Shown here: positions 23,256 to 31,745 of the stretch, in pieces | Numbering within the stretch: the first letter of the stretch is position 1 | How the letters are laid out: every line of letters begins with the position of its first letter | Source: Acanthosepion esculentum | Lineage: Eukaryota; Mollusca; Cephalopoda; Sepiida; Sepiidae | Assembly: GCA_964036315.1 (NCBI GenBank) | Contig: OZ038511.1 | Span: 579,729-643,728, forward strand | Direction: 5' to 3' | DNA length: 64,000 nt | Notes under the pieces: model-generated | Databases searched by the model: none | What the model saw: only the letters and a program-made list of their open reading frames with translations | Told to the model about the DNA's origin: nothing | Position numbers and translations under genes: made by a program

Positions 23256-24858
23256 CTAACTGGGGCCCTTCCTGAACAGCTTTTGAAACTTGAAAGATTC
23301 TACCTGAGCCATCTGGAGCTTCGGGAAGAAGTCCTTGGTTGCCAAGATGAAATCCCAGGCTTTTGTCCTTGCAGTCCTTGCCATTGTTATGACTCCAGGT
23401 GTCTTATCAAAGTTTCTGGGATTGCCAGTTGATTTGCCATCAACAGAAGTCAATTTAAATAGGGGTCTCATGAGGCCCTTCCTCTGGGAGAAGAGGTCCT
23501 TCTCAAGCTCCTATCTATCCACCAGACAGATGTCCTCTCCCTTGAGGAAAGGATACAAAAGTATGAGGTGGGAGAGGTGGAGAGAGACATTCGAGCCTTA
23601 TTTAGGGAAGAAGGAAGACTCCTACGCTTACTTGTGTCTGTGTCATTTCTGGCTGGTGAAGTAGGGGGTAGATTGTGACTTGGCTTGTTCCATGACTCAT
23701 TCCACCCTGCTATGGCCAGTCGGCCGGCCTTTTTTTTTCTCATTTTGTTTTCATTCTCCTGCTCATCCTCCCTCCCCCTTTTCAAAGAAGAGGGCCAAGG
23801 TGGTGGTATTTTCTCCACCTCTTTACCCTCATCTGGTAGCTGTAGTGGTTGAGGCTGCTGCTATTGACTTTTTGTTGTGGCATCTTTTTTTTGTTGTTGC
23901 TTCTGATGTTGTTGTTGCAGTGGTTGTTGCTTCTGTTGTTGCTGTTCTTGTTCCTGCTGGTGCTCTTATTGCTGTTGTTGCTCTGGCTCCAGCCATTTCT
24001 GGTGCTGCTGTGGGACATCCTGTTGGGGAGGAGCAGTTGCCAATCTTTGCCCTCTCCTCTCAATCTCTTTTCAGCCTTCAGGGTCTTTTTTATCTCCCAC
24101 CACTTCTGCCATCTGCTGTTGTTGAGTGAGGCTAAGGGGGCATGTTCTTCTTAGATAACACCATAAACATATGTACCACAATGCCACAGGACCAGACGGG
24201 GGGGTCAACAACCCTCCACAACGATGAGGATCATCCGGGCCCCCAATACGCCAAAGTGTTAGGTACCTCCAAAAAATACTTATGGGACATTGTCACCTGC
24301 AGGATTATTATCCCCGGTAGCAATACCCATTTTACTTCTCACTGCATAACTTCCTCCATCTACCCATATTCTGTGAAGAAGGCTCTCAAAAGATCTTCCT
24401 CTATATCCATGGGCACACTATGCAAAGTGATCATGGTCCATTGGGTACCCATATACTCAGTTTGCATCCTCACTGATTTGATGGAGAGAATGCATCCTGC
24501 TAGTGTTTTAGCCTCTTCTTCTGATGCTAGCAAGATGTCCAACATTGTATTTGACCTTTGCCAACATCCTCACTGCGATATTCAGGCACCTAAATGCTTC
24601 TTCCATTCCTTTCCTGCTGATGCCCACCAACTTCCTGGTATTTACATCAGATGTCAGCAGGGAAATTCATTTTTGATATTTCCTCCCAGATTGACAGAAT
24701 TGTCAAGAGTTCATTGCTTGAAATGTACTCTTGGTACTTTTACTGTACCACTATGTAATAATCAGGCCCATTTTTTTTTGGGGGGGGGTGCGGTCCACCA
24801 CCCATGCTGAGGTATAGGGACTTGCTGGTTGATCCGACTACTGAGACACCTCAGCCAT
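23256..24858 (-). pseudogene. ORF1 (RNA-binding protein) of the Tx1-like LINE
   Basis: The start codon at 24858 begins MAEVSQ, and a stop follows at once. SAWVVDRTPPPP is visible next, then a run of eight or nine C residues that is a likely frameshift site. The middle segment (24545-24360) reads MLDILLASEEEAKTLAG, SVRMQTEYMGTQWTMITL and PMDIEEDLL, resembling the RRM-like region of Tx1 ORF1 proteins. The expected zinc knuckle just after (about 24250-24170) is eroded. A CAA/CAG-type trinucleotide stretch (23865-24000) encodes N/S/T-rich filler. The C-terminus (23471-23256) is well preserved: LTSVDGKSTGNPRNFDKTPG, VITMARTARTKAWDFI, ATKDFFPKLQ, LFRKG. ORF1 proteins coat the LINE RNA. Confidence 0.75.
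23865..24000. repeat. TGT/TGC-rich trinucleotide stretch inside ORF1
   Basis: Imperfect TGT, TGC and TTG triplets on the + strand (CAA/CAG/AAC on -) run for about 130 bp inside the LINE ORF1. Open frames here (for example 23680-24154 on +) are leucine/valine-rich by-products of the repeat. Confidence 0.8.
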
Positions 24859-25099
24859 TTTAGCCGGGGCCACATACCAAAACAAATAGCTCACAGAACA
24901 ATCACATGTGTTAACCAGACAATACAAAAATTAGGCAAAACTTTCAAATTAAACATTTGCTGAAGGAAGAAAGGCAAACAAAACAGCACAAAAATAAAAT
25001 ACTAATTAAAAACAAAACACAAAAGAAGAATTAAAGTAAAAAAATAATGAATGGGTTTACAGAAAAGAAAAATAAAGAAAATGGAAAAATAGAAAATTA
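24859..25099. other. A-rich spacer between Tx1 and Penelope elements
   Basis: Includes the probable 5' untranslated end of the Tx1 element (to about 24880), then strongly A-rich DNA (24990-25100) with many aaaa words. No gene. Confidence 0.5.
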
Positions 25100-25204
25100 A
25101 AAAATGTAGCATGTTGCATCAAATTCGTGTCTGAAGAATTTATCCAGATCATGCTGGATCCTCTGCCATGTCTTCTTCATTGGTAATACTGTTGAAGAAG
25201 GCCT

Positions 25205-26205
25205 CGAGCCTTTGGGAGATATCAGATTGCTACAGAGCACTGACATCATCATCATACTACCAGCTGGAAAAGACAATGTGACTGTAGTGATGAACAAAAC
25301 AGAATATACGGGGAAATTGGAAGTCCTTATTAGAAATGGTAGCTATAGTAAAGAAAGATGCAACAATGAAAATGGAACAAAGGCTGTCTCAGATCTTATT
25401 CAAGAACAAGGACCGCTTCTCACCAAAGACATACAGGCAGTTATCACAACATTGCAGCAAGCTACCTCTCATATACTGTCTCCCCAAAAAAAGATGGTAT
25501 TCTGCTCAGGCCAATTGCTAGCTGCAAAGGTTCTGCATGCCACCCTCTGAGTCACTTCTTTGTGGATATAATTGACCCATTAATTGGAAAATCTCCATCA
25601 TATATCCAAATCTCTGCTCACTTCATGGAAATAATCAAATTAGATGGTGAGCCTGGATGTGTTGAGTTTGTTCACCAAGGTACCCACAGAAGAGGCACTA
25701 TTGGTCGTCAGGAACAGACTGGCCTTGGCTTCATCCCTAGGAGAACGGACCAGTATATAAATAGATAACCCGATGAAGATGCTGACTTTCTCCACACAAA
25801 CAACACACTTCAGAATGGTATCAGACACGGCAGGATGAAGACTTAGCAATGGGTTTGCCATTATCACCAGCAATGGCACACCTATATATAGAATATTTTA
25901 ATGAAATGGCATTAGAAGCAACATCACTAAAGCCATCTCTATGGCTGAGATATGTAGATGACATTTTGCCACACCAGAAAAAGGTCCAGCTACTACTGGA
26001 GCATGTGAACTCAATAAGATCATCAATACAATTCACAATGGAGAGAGAAAACAACAACAAATTAGTATTCCTGGATGTCCTAATATCTTGAACAGAACAT
26101 GTGTTCAAGACATCTGTATACTGCAAGCCAACTTTCACTGGACAATATCTCAACTTCAGCTCCTACTACCTTATACAGTGTAAAGAAAAGGGTCATCTGC
26201 TGCTT
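25205..26205 (+). pseudogene. Penelope-type reverse transcriptase
   Basis: In successive frames: STDIIIILPAGKDNVTVVMN (25232-25291, the D-I-x-x-L-P-A-D-K-G-x-x-x-V block), YRQLSQHCSKLPLIYCLPKK (about 25426-25485), VDIIDPLIGKSPSYIQISAH (25563-25622), DVLSLFTKVPTEEALLVV (about 25655-25710, motif A region), GLPLSPAMAHLYIEYF (25852-25899, motif B) and LWLRYVDDILPHQ (25939-25977). YVDD carries the catalytic aspartates and is intact. FLDVLIS then stops at 26090, with KTSVYCKPTFTGQYLNF following in a new frame. In the D-x-x-S-L-F-T block the aspartate is kept. Confidence 0.85.
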
Positions 26206-26509
26206 ACACCATTGAGTAAAAGTCATAAGTGGTGACGCAGCAGCATATGAACAAGAAAGGGTTAATATAAGCAGTACCCTACAGCGTAACAACTTCCCTG
26301 GGTACATAGCAGCAGCTCCAACAAACTGGGATAGAAGGGTGCAAGAGGATAACAACACTCAGAAAACAGCTTCAGTTTGCCTACCCTATGTGAAGGGATT
26401 ATTGGAAAAAATATGAAAGGTCTGTTGTCCATATAGCATCAAGACGACCTTCAAAAGTGGTTCAATACTTCATAGACACCTCCTCTGAGTAAGACTCCTC
26501 ATAGAGGGG

Positions 26510-26790
26510 AACATGATTAAGGACTGTGTGTACACAATCCCATGCAGCTGTGGTAAGAAATATAAAGGAGAATCAAGCCACCCCTTAAAATAAGGCTGAA
26601 AGAACAGTGCAAAACCATATCATGAGGGAAAATAGAAAAATCAGGCATAGCAGACCGTATATGGAGGGAAAAGGGAGATCACCACCCCCAGTTGGATGAG
26701 GTTGAAATAATAGAGAATTTCACAGGAAAATATAAAAACTTAAGAAATCAGTGCACATGCCCGGCCCTAAAAATCTCCTGAGTCGGACAA
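26510..26790 (+). pseudogene. GIY-YIG endonuclease remnant of the PLE
   Basis: IKDCVYTIPCSCGKKYKGES starts near 26516: the V-Y-x-I-P-C-x-C-G-x-x-Y-x-G-E-T block of the PLE GIY-YIG domain, including the Cys pair. A stop follows LKIRL-type sequence, then ADRIWREKGDHHPQLDEVEI (26647-26706) matches the later block around H-x-W. The original protein end (about 26810) lies near IQYGNQ. GIY-YIG nucleases cut target DNA during PLE insertion; stops and frameshifts make this copy inactive. Confidence 0.75.
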
Positions 26791-26854
26791 GTATAGAAAT
26801 GAATACAATATGGGAACCAGTAATAAGGTGTGCTAGAGAAAAACATTAACAACA

Positions 26855-26945
26855 AAATTGCAATATGTGCTCTGGTAATCCAGATGCTTGACCCAAAGAG
26901 TTGTGAGTTCAATACCTGCCTACAGTTGAGGTGAACAAAATCACT
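26855..26945 (+). repeat. tRNA-like segment in the PLE 3' region
   Basis: The stretch tgctctggtaatccagatgc ... gagttgtgagttcaatacct has a box-B-like GAGTTCAATACC and a plausible box A. It may be an old SINE fragment or part of the PLE tail. No closing stem could be drawn with confidence. Confidence 0.3.
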
Positions 26946-27020
26946 TGATGAGTTGAAATAAAGGGGGATAACATATATCGAGACATGGTGAACAAAATAA
27001 AGAATTCAGTTTGAAATTCC

Positions 27021-27075
27021 AATCACCTGAAGAAGGCTGGAGTGTACAACAGTCAAAATGTCATGAATATGCCAA
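27021..27075 (+). ncRNA. decayed hammerhead-ribozyme-like motif in PLE tail
   Basis: CTGAAGA (27027-27033) fits the CUGANGA core box. It is followed by a stem-II-like arm aGGCTG-gagtgtaca-aCAGtC with an internal loop, then AAAA at 27055-27058 where an active hammerhead needs GAAA. PLEs are known to carry hammerhead ribozymes in their terminal regions. The core G is lost (C-A-A-A-A), and neighbouring bases look like CpG decay (TpG and CpA), so self-cleavage is not expected. Stems I and III could not be confirmed by eye. Confidence 0.45.
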
Positions 27076-27121
27076 CAAAGGTGAGTAAAATAGTCGAAAC
27101 AATGTAAATAGTGTAAATAAC

Positions 27122-28523
27122 TTTTGAGTAATCCAAATTCCAACCAAATATTCAGCAGAAATATTTATAGAAAAATTATTTTCTCACCTGAAAAAGAATA
27201 ATTTGTATTTTCTTTTTTTCATGTCCAAACATTTCCTTTTTGAAGAAAGACCACCTTTTTGGTTTGTTATTACAGTGTCATGCACAGATGCACCTGCCCA
27301 TAGAAAAAAACATCATTTCAATTCTTACAAAGCAAATCGCATATAAAATCGTGTCAAAGAGAAAAGGAAATTCAAGAAGTAAAAGAAGCCAATTTTAAAG
27401 CTTACATAACTTGTGAATGTCTTCTTTTCATTTTTAAACTCTTAATGACATTCTCGGCTGAAATTCGGTGAATTCAAATTTTTCTATTGCCAACAATATG
27501 TTGTCATCCAAAAAGGCAATTATTTAATTTTTTTTTATAATGAAACACAGGAATGGGAAATCTATTCAAATATTAGCTATCAAGCATTTAGGATTACAAA
27601 TTCCAACTACCAGCAAGTCTACATTAGCCTAGGTAGAGAGGTTCATAAACCAATGCCACACACACACACATTATCACATTGTGGGGAAATATTTATGACT
27701 GTAATTATAGCTGAACATTTTCACCAAGAAATCAACACTTGATTTAAATAAAAAGTAATTAACATAAAAAGGTTTAATTTTATCTTGTTTTAGTGAGAAA
27801 GAAAAAATATAAAAGTTAATGTAAAGAAAAAGGAAAAAAAAACATTTATTAATTATGATGTCATGTTTGGTGGTTATAAAATGAATATATACTTTAATAT
27901 TGGCAACATTTTATTCTGAAGTGTAAGCCCATTGGATGAAAAGGAGATACAACACTCATCTATATCTACAAAACAGATGATATCTGTCTGTGTGTCTGGT
28001 ACCTCTGCTAGTCTCCATTAAGAAATGCTTAAGACTTACATGACAAACCAACTGGAAAAATGCTCCAAATTTGAAAAAAAAAAATTTAGTTCTCATTTAA
28101 ACTTTTTTTCACATTTTCCTCACAATATCTAATGACTTTAAGGATAATATTTTTGAAACATTATTATTATTAACTACTTATTAAATCCTGTGAGGAAAAT
28201 CTTAATAAAAAAAACGAACCTTCGTTTACTTATAACTGAAATATTTTTGCCTAATTCATTTCACTTCCAATTTCACTTTGCTGTTTCAGCCAAATATGTC
28301 TTTTCTGTTATCAAATTGCGCTGAGGGTAAATGATATCCCAGTGAAAATCTTTGAACTAAGGAGTGCAGAAGATTTTGAAAGTACAGTTTTCCCCTAGTC
28401 TTCCATTATCCCATGATACGCCCCCCCCCATCCTGTTGACTGAAATGGTTAGATGAAAATAAACATTTTAGCCTGATGCTTATGTTGAACAATTATCAAA
28501 ACTTCAAACAAATACAAGGAAAC
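27122..28523. other. AT-rich DNA, no gene seen
   Basis: Contains a short CA repeat (27659-27670), a poly-A run near 28074-28084, and a C-run near 28423-28430. A short open frame (28449-28655, -) spans the mariner left end and is not supported. Confidence 0.5.
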
Positions 28524-28546
28524 CAAAAAAGTTCTGTCCTTTTTTT
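28524..28546 (+). repeat. mariner left terminal inverted repeat
   Basis: caaaaaa-gttctgtcc followed by a T-run. It pairs with 29760-29782 as described for the element. Confidence 0.85.
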
Positions 28547-28697
28547 GATTAGTCATTGAATGAAGTTGAAATATATATGAAATGCATGTAGCAATTGTTT
28601 TCAAATTCAGACAGCCGGAAGTAGGAACATCAGACGTTATAAAAAACATATACACCGTGCCCAGCCATCAGTTATAAGCCGGACAGCTGTGAGAAGG

Positions 28698-29700
28698 ATG
28701 GAAGTGTCTAGAGATCTCATTCAGGGCTGTTTGCTTTACGACTTCAAAGTGAGCTTATCAGCAGTTGTATCAAGTCACTGCATATGTCAAGCGTTTGGGG
28801 ATAGTGCTGTAGATGAACGTACTGCAAGGTGTTGGTTTCGAAAATTCAGGTCGGGAGATTTGTCTCTCCATGATGAGCCTCGCAGTGGATGACCACAGGT
28901 CTTGAATGACGGAGTCCTCAAGGCGGCCATTGAAGAGCACAGTAGTCTAACGTGTGGTGAACTTGCAAGACAGTTCAACGTTTCCGATGAAACAGTTAGA
29001 CTTCACATGCACTGCCTAGGTAAGACGTACAAACTGAGCAAGTGGGTTCCGCAAACGCTGTTGGAGGTCCACAAGGGACAACGAGTGGCAGCCTGTGTAT
29101 CGCTGCTTTCTCACCACCGACTGCATCCTTATTCAATCGAGTGCTTACCAGTGATGAAAAGTGGGTTCTGTATGAAACTACCAAGTGTTCCAGACATTGG
29201 TTGTCTCCTCAGGATGCTGTCCCTCACACCGCAAGACCGCCTCTGCACCCACGCAAGATTATGCTTTGTGTCTGGTGCACAGGTCGTCAAGTGGTTCATT
29301 ATGAACTGCTACCAATGGGGCCAAACAGTCACTGGAGGCCTATACTTGCAGCAATTGAAACATGTGCAACAGACATTGCGCCAGAAGGAGCCAGCACTGG
29401 TGAATCGCAAAGGTGTGCTTTTCCTCCATGACAACGCCAGGTCGCATGTCGTGCGAGTGGTCAGGGATACCATACAGCAACTTGGGTGCTATCCACCTTA
29501 TTCACCTGATCTTGTGCCATCTGATTACCACCTCTTCCACTCCCTGGATAATCATCTTCGTGGGAAATCCTTCACCAATGAAGCAGACTTGCGCAAAGCC
29601 CTCATGGACTTCTTTGCGTCAAAACCCCCCCGAGTTCTACTGCAAGGGCATTGAACAGCAGGAATCACGTTGGCAGAAGGTGCTCGGATGCCGATGGTGA
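28698..29700 (+). pseudogene. mariner transposase, frameshifted
   Basis: The ATG at 28698 is followed by a helix-turn-helix region (VVSSHCICQAFGDSAVDERT, ARCWFRKFRSGDLSLHDEPR). A TGA at 28890-28892 stands where the linker G-R-P is expected (CGA to TGA, a CpG transition). Then come VLNDGVLKAAIEEHSSLTCG and LARQFNVSDETVRLH, the second DNA-binding helix set. The frame shifts near 29115, giving VLTSDEKWVLYE (first catalytic Asp), and back near 29320, giving GVLFLHDNARSHV (second Asp, about 29429) and YSPDLVPSDYHLFHSL (third Asp, about 29525). A C-run at 29624-29630 shifts the frame again before EFYCKGIEQQESRW. Only 30 residues separate the last two aspartates, against 34 in mariner (D34D), so about four residues are missing. 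Confidence 0.9.
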
Positions 29701-29759
29701 TTACTTCGAAGACTAAATATAAGTTACACATACTGTGAAGCGTTTTCTTTTTTTCCTTT

Positions 29760-29782
29760 AAAAATGGACAGAACCTTTTTTG
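29760..29782 (-). repeat. mariner right terminal inverted repeat
   Basis: aaaaatggacagaacctttt ttg, followed by TA, the target dinucleotide of mariner elements. Confidence 0.88.
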
Positions 29783-29854
29783 TATTATGGATATAAGCTT
29801 TTAGAAATTTAAATTTCTTCTTCCTTGTATCTTCAGTTTTCTTCGCTATAAATT

Positions 29855-30765
29855 AGAAAGGATACGCTCCTTTCTAGTCAAGGGTGTACCTTCTCACCAG
29901 ATTTATTCAACCTCTATTGTGAGGCAATTCTGAGAGAATTCTTAGAAGTTATAGCAGGATTTATTATTGGTGGCCATAAGCTTGACAACATAAGATATGT
30001 AGATGACACAGCGATGACAACAGACATAGAAAGGAAACTACTAGAATTCCTACAGAAATTTGTGAAGGAAAGAAAAACCAGAAATTAGTTTCAAGATAGA
30101 ATGCATGGTTGTTAGCAAAAGCAATAGCCCAAAATGCAAATTAAACAAATTGGTGATACCAAAATCAAATAAGTACAACAATTTAAATATCTGGGAATAT
30201 TTTAACACAGGATAGAATGTGACAATGAAATTTGATGGTGCATAGGGACAGTGAAAGATGTCTTCTGAAAGCTAAGCAAAGTATTAAGAAACAGGAAAAT
30301 TTCATTAGAAACAAAGAAAAGAATTCTGAACTGTTATGTAATCTCAGTCCTCAGATTATGGCAGCGAATACTGGAAAATTTCCTCATAGATGAAGAAGAG
30401 AATTGAAGCAAGAGAAATGTGGTTCTACAGAAGGATGCTAAGAATACCATATAGACTGAACACATGAGCAATGACAAAGTTTTAGAGCAAATAAAATCAT
30501 AAAGGACACTTATATTTAACATCAGGAAGAGAGCTGAAATTTCTAGGTCACATAATAAGGAAAGACGACTTGGAAAATCTGATACTCACAACAGATTCAA
30601 GGTAAGAGGAACAGGTGAAAACAATGACCAGCTTAGCAAAGGTTTGGGAGAGATAAGAAGAAGGTAAAATTCATTTAGAGCTGCAAAAGACAGGAAGTTG
30701 TGGAGAGCCATGATCACCAACATCCTGAAGGGAGACAGCATATAGAAGATGAATAAAAATACTGC
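29855..30765 (+). pseudogene. 5'-truncated LINE (endonuclease-RT type), RT and C-terminus
   Basis: Begins inside the RT palm with QGC-type sequence: VKGCTFSPDLFNLYCEAILRE is recognisable (split here as VKGCTFSPDLF and NLYCEAILRE). Next is NIRYVDDTAMTTDIERKL (YVDD kept, about 29990-30010), then GDTKIK, KLSKVLRNRKISLETKKRIL, NCYVISVL and, near the end, FRAAKDRKLWRAMITNILKG (30674-30735). Many stops and frameshifts. It starts about 75 bp after the mariner right end. The same family occurs on the reverse strand at 41275-42480. It belongs with APE-type LINEs of the RTE/L2/CR1 grade; I cannot choose among these by eye. Confidence 0.8.
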
Positions 30766-31203
30766 TTTAAACTCTTTATAAATTTAAAAAAATTAAAGAA
30801 ATCTCAAGAGGAATATTTTCCTTTTTAGATTGTCTTATAAGAAGCAACAAATGGACAGCATTGTTTGCCTTTTTTACTTTCTTCCTTACCTTTATGAACC
30901 TGATGAGGCAACATTCCCTATTCATAAGTTTATCAATTAGAAATCTTTCTTTCAATCAGAAGAAGACTGATTTCACAATGTCTATTAACATTAATGGGGC
31001 AAAAATCTCAAAAATCTATGATGAATAATGAATGCCTGTTTGGGGGCAAAAGTTGTTATGCCATTTGAACCAGGTAAAAAGAAGATCTGATATGCGGATT
31101 TTCAAGGCAGCAAGTAAACAATCCCTCCCCACTTGCTATTTCACTATTTGACTTTGTAAAACTAATCTAAGTAAACATTTCAATTAATTACTCACAATTC
31201 TCT
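30766..31203. other. AT-rich DNA, no gene seen
   Basis: Unassigned flank between the LINE and the GC-rich insert. Nothing found. Confidence 0.5.
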
Positions 31204-31333
31204 CTAGTGTTTACTGCTGGTCGCCTGCCGTCAGACCACCAGCGTATTTGTCTTGGCAATGTTATCACTTGCGGACCACAAGATGCCTGCCAGTGGCTGC
31301 CACCTGTGGACCATCCGCGGGATACTAGTGTTT
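31204..31333. mobile_element. small GC-rich insert between 9-bp direct repeats
   Basis: Perfect direct repeats ctagtgttt lie at 31204-31212 and 31325-31333. The 112 bp between them are far richer in G+C than the surroundings. They contain two hairpin-capable parts: GCTGGT...ACCAGC near 31217-31244, and GCGGACCACA with its approximate complement TGTGGACCATCCGC near 31275-31320. The layout suggests a short retroposed or MITE-like insertion with its target duplication. Family unknown. Confidence 0.5.
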
Positions 31334-31499
31334 TGCATGTAGGGTAATTGTCACTATTCTTCATTGAAAGTATTCAGAAGCATTTATGTGGCTTTGTGGG
31401 CAATGAATTATTTTCAATATGACAGGCTCTTTCCCAGAGATAAAATGTTAGAAGCCTATTGCTGGTTTCAATGGCAGATGTTCAAACAAGCTATATTTC

Positions 31500-31745
31500 C
31501 TTTTTCCACCAGTTCAGATGTTTACAGCTTGGATCCACAGGCCACATATGCAGAATTCTCCTCATTCCCTTTGTATTCAATTAGTGAGAAGGAAGTTCCA
31601 CTTGGAAAGCTTCTTCTCCTCCTCAGAAAGCACTATTTTGTGGAACAGACACCAGAGTGGATGCTTACATGATTGCTACAATCTTTATATCTTCAAGTTT
31701 AGGGTTGACTATTATCTATCCTACATATCCTCATAATCTAGACTT
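31500..31745 (+). pseudogene. Jockey-like LINE C-terminus, second subfamily
   Basis: The + strand reads LVRRKFHLESFFSSSESTIL and WNRHQSGCLHDCYNLYIFKF, followed by RVDYYLSYISS. This is the extreme C-terminus of a Jockey-like ORF2, shared with 37831-38660 and the reverse-strand copy at 52030-52860. A separate open frame (31364-31672) overlaps in another phase. Only the last 80 or so codons are present. Confidence 0.7.

Larger units (their letters stand above)
21682..24858 (-). mobile_element. Tx1-like LINE lacking its reverse transcriptase
   Basis: Read on the reverse strand, the element begins with ORF1 at ATG 24858, passes an APE-type endonuclease (23073 to about 22570), and then jumps to a late ORF2 segment (22540-21953). 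It ends in an untranslated tail with AATAAA near 21715 and an A-run (T-run on +, 21682-21699). The RT that should lie between endonuclease and C-terminus is absent; roughly 2-2.5 kb of coding sequence is missing compared with related full-length elements (estimate from family knowledge). All ORFs carry stops and frameshifts. It is a dead copy, or possibly one of a deleted, non-autonomous lineage. Confidence 0.8.
25100..27121 (+). mobile_element. Penelope-like element (PLE), decayed
   Basis: The order is Penelope-type RT (about 25205-26200), a linker, a GIY-YIG endonuclease remnant (about 26510-26790), then a 3' untranslated region ending caatgtaaatagtgtaaataac at 27100-27121. This RT followed by GIY-YIG is the defining layout of canonical Penelope elements, which transpose by a route distinct from LINEs and LTR elements. 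At least four frame changes and several stops break the ORF. A hammerhead-like motif lies in the 3' tail (27021-27075). The left boundary is unclear because the terminal repeats typical of PLEs were not found. Confidence 0.85.
28524..29782 (+). mobile_element. mariner transposon, both ends present
   Basis: The left end reads caaaaaagttctgtcctttt (28524-28543). The right end, reversed, reads caaaaaaggttctgtccatt (29782-29763). The two match apart from one inserted G and one substitution. A TA follows the right end (29783-29784); the base pair before the left end is degenerate. Total length is about 1.26 kb, normal for mariner, and it contains one transposase gene in the same direction. Internal flank words (aaaacg...gttata) are not obviously symmetric. 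This is the most complete element in the window, but its gene is broken. Confidence 0.9.

Noticed and set aside
23680..24154. 149- and 101-codon forward frames rich in Leu/Val/Ala
   Set aside because: Antisense to the Tx1 ORF1 and driven by its TGT/TGC triplet stretch.
24142..24810. 222-codon forward open frame
   Set aside because: Antisense of the Tx1 ORF1, whose reverse-strand translation shows clear family blocks. The forward translation has none.
27950..28020. Possible CTGT/GT simple-repeat element near gatatctgtctgtgtgtctgg
   Set aside because: Too short and imperfect; no boundaries or second copy in the window.
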